From Longimicrobium sp. (GTDB lineage: Bacteria; Gemmatimonadota; Gemmatimonadetes; Longimicrobiales; Longimicrobiaceae), in contig DASVWD010000101.1 in assembly GCA_036389795.1 (NCBI GenBank), forward strand, positions 1-34,443: a DNA stretch of 34,443 nt, written 5' to 3'. The position numbers and the translations under genes were made by a program. This document shows positions 29,921 to 34,443 of the stretch, one piece after another. The notes under the pieces are model-generated. The model was not told the origin of the DNA. It saw nothing but the letters and a program-made list of their open reading frames with translations, and ran no database searches. Positions within the stretch are counted from its first letter, which is position 1, and every line of letters starts with the position of its first letter.

Positions 29921-32900
29921 GTGGACCCTCGCGAGCCCGTCCCCTGGCAGATCTGGATCGACACCGGCGGCACGTTCACCGACTGCCTGGCGCGCGACCC
30001 GCGGGGGCGCCTGCACCGCGCCAAGGTCCTCTCCACGGGGGCGCTGCGCGGCGTGGTGGAGCGCGCCCTGGCCCCCGACGCGCTCCGGATCCGCGAGGAC
30101 TGGAACGCCGTCCCCGGCGCGGTGGACGGCTTCGCCGTGCGGCTGCTGGGCGTGCAGCACCCGGCGGCGCGGGTCAGCAGCTACGATCCGAAGGGGAAGG
30201 TGGCCTACCTGGACCGCCCGCTCCCCGAGCGGCCGCCGGCGGGGACCACCGTCGAGCTCGTCTCCCCCGACGAGGCGCCGATCCTGGCCGCCCGCCTGGT
30301 CACCCGCACCCCGGCCGGCGGGCTGCTGCCGCCGATCGCCATGCGGCTGGCCACCACGCGCGGGACCAACGCGCTGCTGGAGCGGCGGGGCTCGCCCGTG
30401 GCGCTCTTCATCACCCGCGGCTTCGGCGACCTGCTGCGGATCGGCACCCAGCAGCGGCCCGACCTCTTCGCCCTGGCCGTGCGCCCCCGCGAGCCGCTCC
30501 ACGCCGCCGCCGTCGAGGTCGCGGAGCGGCTGGCGGCGGACGGCTCCGTGCTCGTCCCGCTCGACGCCGAGGCGGTCGCCGCCTCCGCCGCCGATCTCCT
30601 GGAGCGCGGCGTCCGCTCCGCCGCGGTGGCGCTGATGCACGCCTGGAAGAACCCCGCGCACGAGCGGGCGGTGGGCGAGGCGCTCTGCCGCGCCGGGTTC
30701 GAGCACGTCTCCCTCTCCTCCGACCTGGCGCCGTTCCTCAAGCTCCTCCCCCGCGCCGAGACGGCCGTCGTCGACGCGTACCTGGCCTCCGTCGTCGGCG
30801 GCTACCTGCGGGCGGTGGGGGGCGCGCTGAAGGGCGGGCGGCTGCACGTGATGACCAGCGCCGGCGGGCTGGCGCGCCCGGCCGACTTCCGCGCCAAGGA
30901 CTCCCTCCTCTCCGGCCCGGCGGGGGGCGTGGCCGGCGCGGCGCACGCGGGGCGGCGCTCGGGGTTCGCCCGGGTGATCGCCTTCGACATGGGCGGCACC
31001 AGCACCGACGTCTCGCGCTGCGACGGCGACTTCGAGTACGTGTGGGAGCACGAGGTGGGCGGCGGCCACGTCTTCGCCCCCGCGCTGGCGATCGAGACGG
31101 TGGCCGCCGGCGGAGGTTCGATCTGCGCCTTCGACGCGGAGGGCCTGAGGGTCGGCCCGGAGAGCGCGGGCGCCTGGCCCGGGCCGGCGTGCTACGGGGC
31201 GGGCGGGCCGCTCACGCTCACCGACTGCAACCTGCTCTTGGGGCGGCTCTCCCGCGCCCGCTTCGCCATCCCCGTGGACCCCGCCCCCGCCGCCGCGGCC
31301 GCCGACCTGCTCCTGCGCGAGGTGCAGGCCGGAACGGGCGAGGAGACCACGCGCGAGGCGCTCCTGGCGGGCCTCATCGACCTGGCCGACGAGCGCATGG
31401 CCGACGCCATCCGCGCCGTGTCGCTCCGCCGCGGCTACGACCCGGCCGAGTACGCGCTGGTGGCGTTCGGCGGGGCGGGCGCCCAGCACGCCTGCGGCGT
31501 AGCCGCCCGGCTGGGGATCGCCACCGTGCTGGTCCCCGCAGACGCCGGGCTCCTCTCCGCGCAGGGGCTGGGGAGCGCGCCGCTGGAGCGCTTCGCCGAG
31601 CGGCAGGTGCTGCGCCCCCTGGACGAGGTGGAGGCCGACGTCCCCCGCCTCTTCTCGGAGCTGGCGGAGGAGGCCGCGGCGGCGGTGGAGGCGGAGGGCG
31701 TGCCGCGGCGGGAGATCGAGACGCGCCGGCGGATCGCCTCGCTGCGCTACGCGGGGCAGGAGTCGTCGCTCACCGTCGAGTGGCGCGCGGGGCTGGACCT
31801 CCGGCGCGCCTTCGAGGAGCGCTACGCCGCCACCTACGGCCACCGCCCCGAGGCGCGCCCGGTGGAGCTGGAGTCGCTGCGCGCCGTCGCCTCCACGTAC
31901 GTCGAGGAGGCCGCGCCCGCGGCGGCGCCGGAGCGCTCCGACGCGCAGCCGCACGGCTCCAGCCGGGTGTGGCTCGGCGGCGGGTGGCGCCGCGTCCCCT
32001 GCTACGAGCGCGAGAAGCTGGCGCCCGGCGCCGCGCTCGCCGGCCCCGCCGTGGTGATGGAGCGCCACAGCGCCACCCTGGTCGCCGCAGGGTGGGACGC
32101 CGCGGTGGACGGCGCGGGCGCGCTGGTGCTGCGGCGCGCCGCGGCGTCCCCGGCCGGCGAGGCGGAGGCCGCCGAAGCGGCCGGGTCCCGTCCCCGCGAG
32201 GAGGCGCCGTCGGCCACGCCCGAGACGGTGCGGCTGGAGCTGTTCGTCCACCGCTTCCGCGCGCTGGTGGGGGAGATGGGCGAGCAGCTCCGGCGCACGG
32301 CGCTGTCGACCAACGTCAAGGAGCGGCTCGACTTCTCCTGCGCGCTGCTGGACGCGGACGGCGAGCTGGTGGTGAACGCGCCGCACATCCCCGTGCACCT
32401 GGGCGCGCTGGGCCTCTGCGTCCGCTCCGTGGCCGCCGCGCTGCCGCTGGAGCCGGGCGACGTGGTGGTGACCAACCACCCCGCGTTCGGCGGCTCGCAC
32501 CTCCCCGACGTCACCGTCGTCACCCCCGTGCACGGCGACGGCGGGCTCGTGGGATACGTCGCCAGCCGCGCGCACCACGCGGAGATCGGGGGGACGCGCC
32601 CCGGCTCCATGCCGCCCAGCGCGCGCACGCTGGCCGAGGAGGGCGTCGTCATCCCCCCGACGTACCTGGTGCGCCGCGGCGAGGCGCGCTGGGACGAGCT
32701 GCGCCGCATCCTCACCACGGCGCCCCACCCCACCCGCGCGCTCGCCGAGAACCTGGCCGACCTGGCCGCCGCCGTGGCCGCCAACCACCGCGGCGCCGAG
32801 CTGCTGTCGGCGCTGGTGCGCGAGCACGGCGCGGAGGCCGTGGCGGGGTACATGGAGACGCTGAAGCGGCGCGCGGAGGAGCGGGTGCGCGAGGCGCTGG

Positions 32901-33760
32901 CCGAGGTGGGCGACGGCGTCTACGAGGCCGAGGAGAAGCTGGACGACGGCTCCGCGCTCTGCGCCCGCGTGGAGATCCGGGAGGGCCGCGCCGTGGTCGA
33001 CTTCGCCGGGTCGGCGCCGGTGCACCCGGGGAACCTGAACGCCACGCCGGCGGTGGTGCGCAGCGTGGTGCTCTACGTGCTGCGCCTGCTGGTGCGCGAG
33101 CCGCTCCCCCTCAACGAGGGGCTGCTGCGCGCGGTGGAGGTGCGCGTCCCCCGCGGGCTGCTGAGCCCGGACTGGCCGGACGACCCGGCGCGGGCCCCGG
33201 CCGTGGTGGGCGGCAACACCGAGGTGAGCCAGCGGCTGGTGGACACGCTGCTGAAGGCGCTGGGCCTGGCCGCCTGCAGCCAGGGGACGATGAACAACGT
33301 GCTCTGGGGAACGGAGCGCTTCGGCTACTACGAGACGGTGTGCGGCGGGTGCGGCGCGGGCCCGGGGTGGGAGGGCGCGTCGGCCGTGCACTCGCACATG
33401 ACCAACACGCGCATCACCGACCCCGAGGTGGTGGAGCATCGCTACCCGGTGCGCGTGGAGCGCTTCGCCGTGCGCGCCGGCTCGGGCGGGGCGGGCCGGT
33501 GGCCGGGCGGCGACGGCGCCGTGCGCGAGACGGTGTTCCTGGCGCCGATGTCGCTCTCCGTCCTCTGCCAGCACCGCGCGGAGGGGCCCTACGGGATGGA
33601 AGGCGGCCTCCCCGGCGCCCCCGGCCGCCAGCGCGTGGTGCGCGCCACCGGCGAGACTGTCGAGCTCTCCTCCGTCGACGGCTGCGAGGTCGGCCCCGGC
33701 GACCGCCTGGTGCTGGAGACGCCGGGGGGCGGCGGATGGGGGCCTGCCAGGGAGACGTGA
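29921..33760 (+). CDS. 5-oxoprolinase (fused hydantoinase A/B type)
   Basis: This 1279-residue protein is close in length to eukaryotic and bacterial full-length ATP-dependent 5-oxoprolinases. The N-terminal half is HyuA-like: phosphate-binding motif [11 protein letters not shown] (from about residue 13) and [15 protein letters not shown], both actin-like ATPase motifs, then [12 protein letters not shown]. The C-terminal half, from about residue 768, is HyuB-like: [36 protein letters not shown] and [16 protein letters not shown]. It opens 5-oxo-L-proline to glutamate with ATP, in the cytoplasm. In many bacteria the two parts are separate genes; here they are one chain joined by an Ala/Glu-rich linker (about 740-765). 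The GTG at 29921 has no clear ribosome site, but homology begins almost at once. Confidence 0.93.
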   Translation: MDPREPVPWQIWIDTGGTFTDCLARDPRGRLHRAKVLSTGALRGVVERALAPDALRIREDWNAVPGAVDGFAVRLLGVQHPAARVSSYDPKGKVAYLDRPLPERPPAGTTVELVSPDEAPILAARLVTRTPAGGLLPPIAMRLATTRGTNALLERRGSPVALFITRGFGDLLRIGTQQRPDLFALAVRPREPLHAAAVEVAERLAADGSVLVPLDAEAVAASAADLLERGVRSAAVALMHAWKNPAHERAVGEALCRAGFEHVSLSSDLAPFLKLLPRAETAVVDAYLASVVGGYLRAVGGALKGGRLHVMTSAGGLARPADFRAKDSLLSGPAGGVAGAAHAGRRSGFARVIAFDMGGTSTDVSRCDGDFEYVWEHEVGGGHVFAPALAIETVAAGGGSICAFDAEGLRVGPESAGAWPGPACYGAGGPLTLTDCNLLLGRLSRARFAIPVDPAPAAAAADLLLREVQAGTGEETTREALLAGLIDLADERMADAIRAVSLRRGYDPAEYALVAFGGAGAQHACGVAARLGIATVLVPADAGLLSAQGLGSAPLERFAERQVLRPLDEVEADVPRLFSELAEEAAAAVEAEGVPRREIETRRRIASLRYAGQESSLTVEWRAGLDLRRAFEERYAATYGHRPEARPVELESLRAVASTYVEEAAPAAAPERSDAQPHGSSRVWLGGGWRRVPCYEREKLAPGAALAGPAVVMERHSATLVAAGWDAAVDGAGALVLRRAAASPAGEAEAAEAAGSRPREEAPSATPETVRLELFVHRFRALVGEMGEQLRRTALSTNVKERLDFSCALLDADGELVVNAPHIPVHLGALGLCVRSVAAALPLEPGDVVVTNHPAFGGSHLPDVTVVTPVHGDGGLVGYVASRAHHAEIGGTRPGSMPPSARTLAEEGVVIPPTYLVRRGEARWDELRRILTTAPHPTRALAENLADLAAAVAANHRGAELLSALVREHGAEAVAGYMETLKRRAEERVREALAEVGDGVYEAEEKLDDGSALCARVEIREGRAVVDFAGSAPVHPGNLNATPAVVRSVVLYVLRLLVREPLPLNEGLLRAVEVRVPRGLLSPDWPDDPARAPAVVGGNTEVSQRLVDTLLKALGLAACSQGTMNNVLWGTERFGYYETVCGGCGAGPGWEGASAVHSHMTNTRITDPEVVEHRYPVRVERFAVRAGSGGAGRWPGGDGAVRETVFLAPMSLSVLCQHRAEGPYGMEGGLPGAPGRQRVVRATGETVELSSVDGCEVGPGDRLVLETPGGGGWGPARET

Positions 33761-33835
33761 TGAGCCGCTTGTGCGAACGCCGGAAGAGCGCCATAGTCGT
33801 TGAGAGTGTACGCGCCAACTACGAGGTTGAGTCTC

Positions 33836-34060
33836 ATGGCAACAAACCCGGCTTACCGCCTTGCTTACGAAGACAAGGACGTTGTCTTGCGCTTTCCCTC
33901 CGAGCTGATGGATGACGAGTTCTCCAGGTTCTTGGACCACCTGGATATCGAATCCATCCGGAGGCGGAGCAATGTGACGGAGGAACAGGCCGCCGCGCTC
34001 GCCGAAGAGGTCAAACAGGCTGCGTGGCAGCGCGTGCGCCACCTCTTCGAGAAGCCGTAG
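33836..34060 (+). CDS. Probable antitoxin partner of the PIN toxin
   Basis: This 74-residue protein has no domain that I can name. It is acidic at the N-terminal half (LAYEDKDVVLRFPSELMDDE), then alpha-helical and Glu/Arg-rich. Its ATG at 33836 is preceded by GAGGT. The PIN-domain gene begins with GTG two bases after its TAG, the tight spacing of toxin-antitoxin pairs, so it is likely an antitoxin by position. Base composition and codon use are less GC-rich than the 5-oxoprolinase gene just before it, pointing to acquisition by transfer. Confidence 0.75.
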   Translation: MATNPAYRLAYEDKDVVLRFPSELMDDEFSRFLDHLDIESIRRRSNVTEEQAAALAEEVKQAAWQRVRHLFEKP

Positions 34061-34062
34061 GC

Positions 34063-34443
34063 GTGGCTTCCCCGCACGCACCCATCGTTGTAGACACCAA
34101 CATCCTCTTCTCGGCGTTGCTGCGGAACGAGACGCGCTTCGCGGCCATCCTCAAGCGGCCCGAGCGCGAGTTCGTGATCTGCGAGAGCATCCTCGTCGAG
34201 CTGTTCCGCCACAAAGAAAAGATTCTCGCCTCGTCCGACCTCGGCGAGGAAGACGTCCTCCACCTTTTCTACGACCTCCTCCGCGCCCTCCACGTTCGCA
34301 AGGAAGACGCGATCCTTCCGCACCACAGGGAGAAGGCGTTCGAGTTGTGCCGGGATGTAGACCCTGCGGACGCCCCGGTCGTGGCGCTGGCGCTCTCGCT
34401 GGATGCCTACCTCTGGACGGGAGACCGGCGGCTTCGGCGAGGG
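34063..34443 (+). CDS. PIN-domain ribonuclease toxin, cut by the window edge
   Basis: The visible 127 residues (GTG start, no stop before the window ends) form a PIN domain: IVVDTNILFSALL with Asp11, Glu46 in SILVELF, Asp103 in VDPADAPVVALAL and Asp121 in WTGDRRL. These acidic residues hold magnesium in PIN ribonucleases. PIN proteins next to a small upstream gene are usually toxins of VapBC-like systems. The C-terminal end is missing, so length and completeness cannot be judged. The ribosome site is weak and translation is probably coupled to the upstream gene. Confidence 0.85.
   Translation, partial: MASPHAPIVVDTNILFSALLRNETRFAAILKRPEREFVICESILVELFRHKEKILASSDLGEEDVLHLFYDLLRALHVRKEDAILPHHREKAFELCRDVDPADAPVVALALSLDAYLWTGDRRLRRG

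Noticed and set aside
29741-34081. A 1446-codon minus-strand open frame
   Set aside because: It is antisense to DUF2905, 5-oxoprolinase and the antitoxin genes; no domain or start signal supports it.

Overview
The window is about 34 kb of very GC-rich bacterial chromosome. It has tightly packed genes, many lipoproteins with Gly/Ala/Pro-rich signal regions, and unusually many short palindromic or tandem repeats between genes. The intergenic repeat families (short tandem CGCACTCA-type octamers, ACTGGGC heptamers, a hairpin module with a GCGGCTTCAGCCGC stem, a longer element with a 57-bp core) together with the gene content look to me like a Gemmatimonadota genome, possibly Longimicrobiaceae. 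That placement is from memory of such genomes and is inference. No rRNA, tRNA, CRISPR array, insertion sequence or prophage gene was recognised.

Layout. (1) 1-3782: gene-free repeat region, then a two-gene minus-strand operon encoding a membrane-anchored GMC oxidoreductase with a cysteine cluster and a small multi-pass membrane protein, behind a good sigma70-type promoter. (2) 4084-4864: a HigBA/RelE-like toxin-antitoxin pair with a palindromic operator. (3) 5030-8616: four minus-strand genes carrying five cupredoxin (blue copper) domains, two of them unusual fusions (Ig-like/cupredoxin and outer-membrane-barrel-like/cupredoxin), ending in a strong terminator. (4) 9346-14571: a 1741-residue DUF4011 / superfamily 1 helicase / Vsr-like nuclease / DUF3320 protein of the kind often linked to defence, followed by a solitary Xre/MbcA/ParS-type antitoxin at lower GC. 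(5) 15193-17433: flotillin plus NfeD-like partner. (6) 17927-20488: PAP2 phosphatase, a small membrane protein, an NAD(P)-binding atypical SDR and a DUF2231 membrane protein. (7) 20539-23724: a PQQ alcohol dehydrogenase lipoprotein with the Asp signature of lanthanide enzymes, its blue-copper lipoprotein neighbour, and a divergent cysteine-rich COG2345-type regulator across an AT-rich spacer. (8) 23877-27363: M28 peptidase lipoprotein, EcsA-like ABC ATPase and permease, chained by two GTGA overlaps. (9) 27579-29892: small membrane, LiaF-like, lipoprotein and DUF2905 genes among repeats. (10) 29921-33760: a fused 5-oxoprolinase. (11) 33836-34443: a PIN-domain toxin-antitoxin-like pair, cut by the window edge.

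Working together: periplasmic redox chemistry is a strong theme. The PQQ enzyme and its copper neighbour plausibly pass electrons outward to the respiratory chain, and the five-domain cupredoxin cluster could carry electrons or copper between lipoproteins and the outer membrane. A second theme is accessory DNA: two toxin-antitoxin pairs, an orphan antitoxin and a helicase-nuclease lie among dispersed repeats. The best candidates for something undescribed are the cupredoxin cluster, the PQQ/copper/regulator unit and the repeat families.
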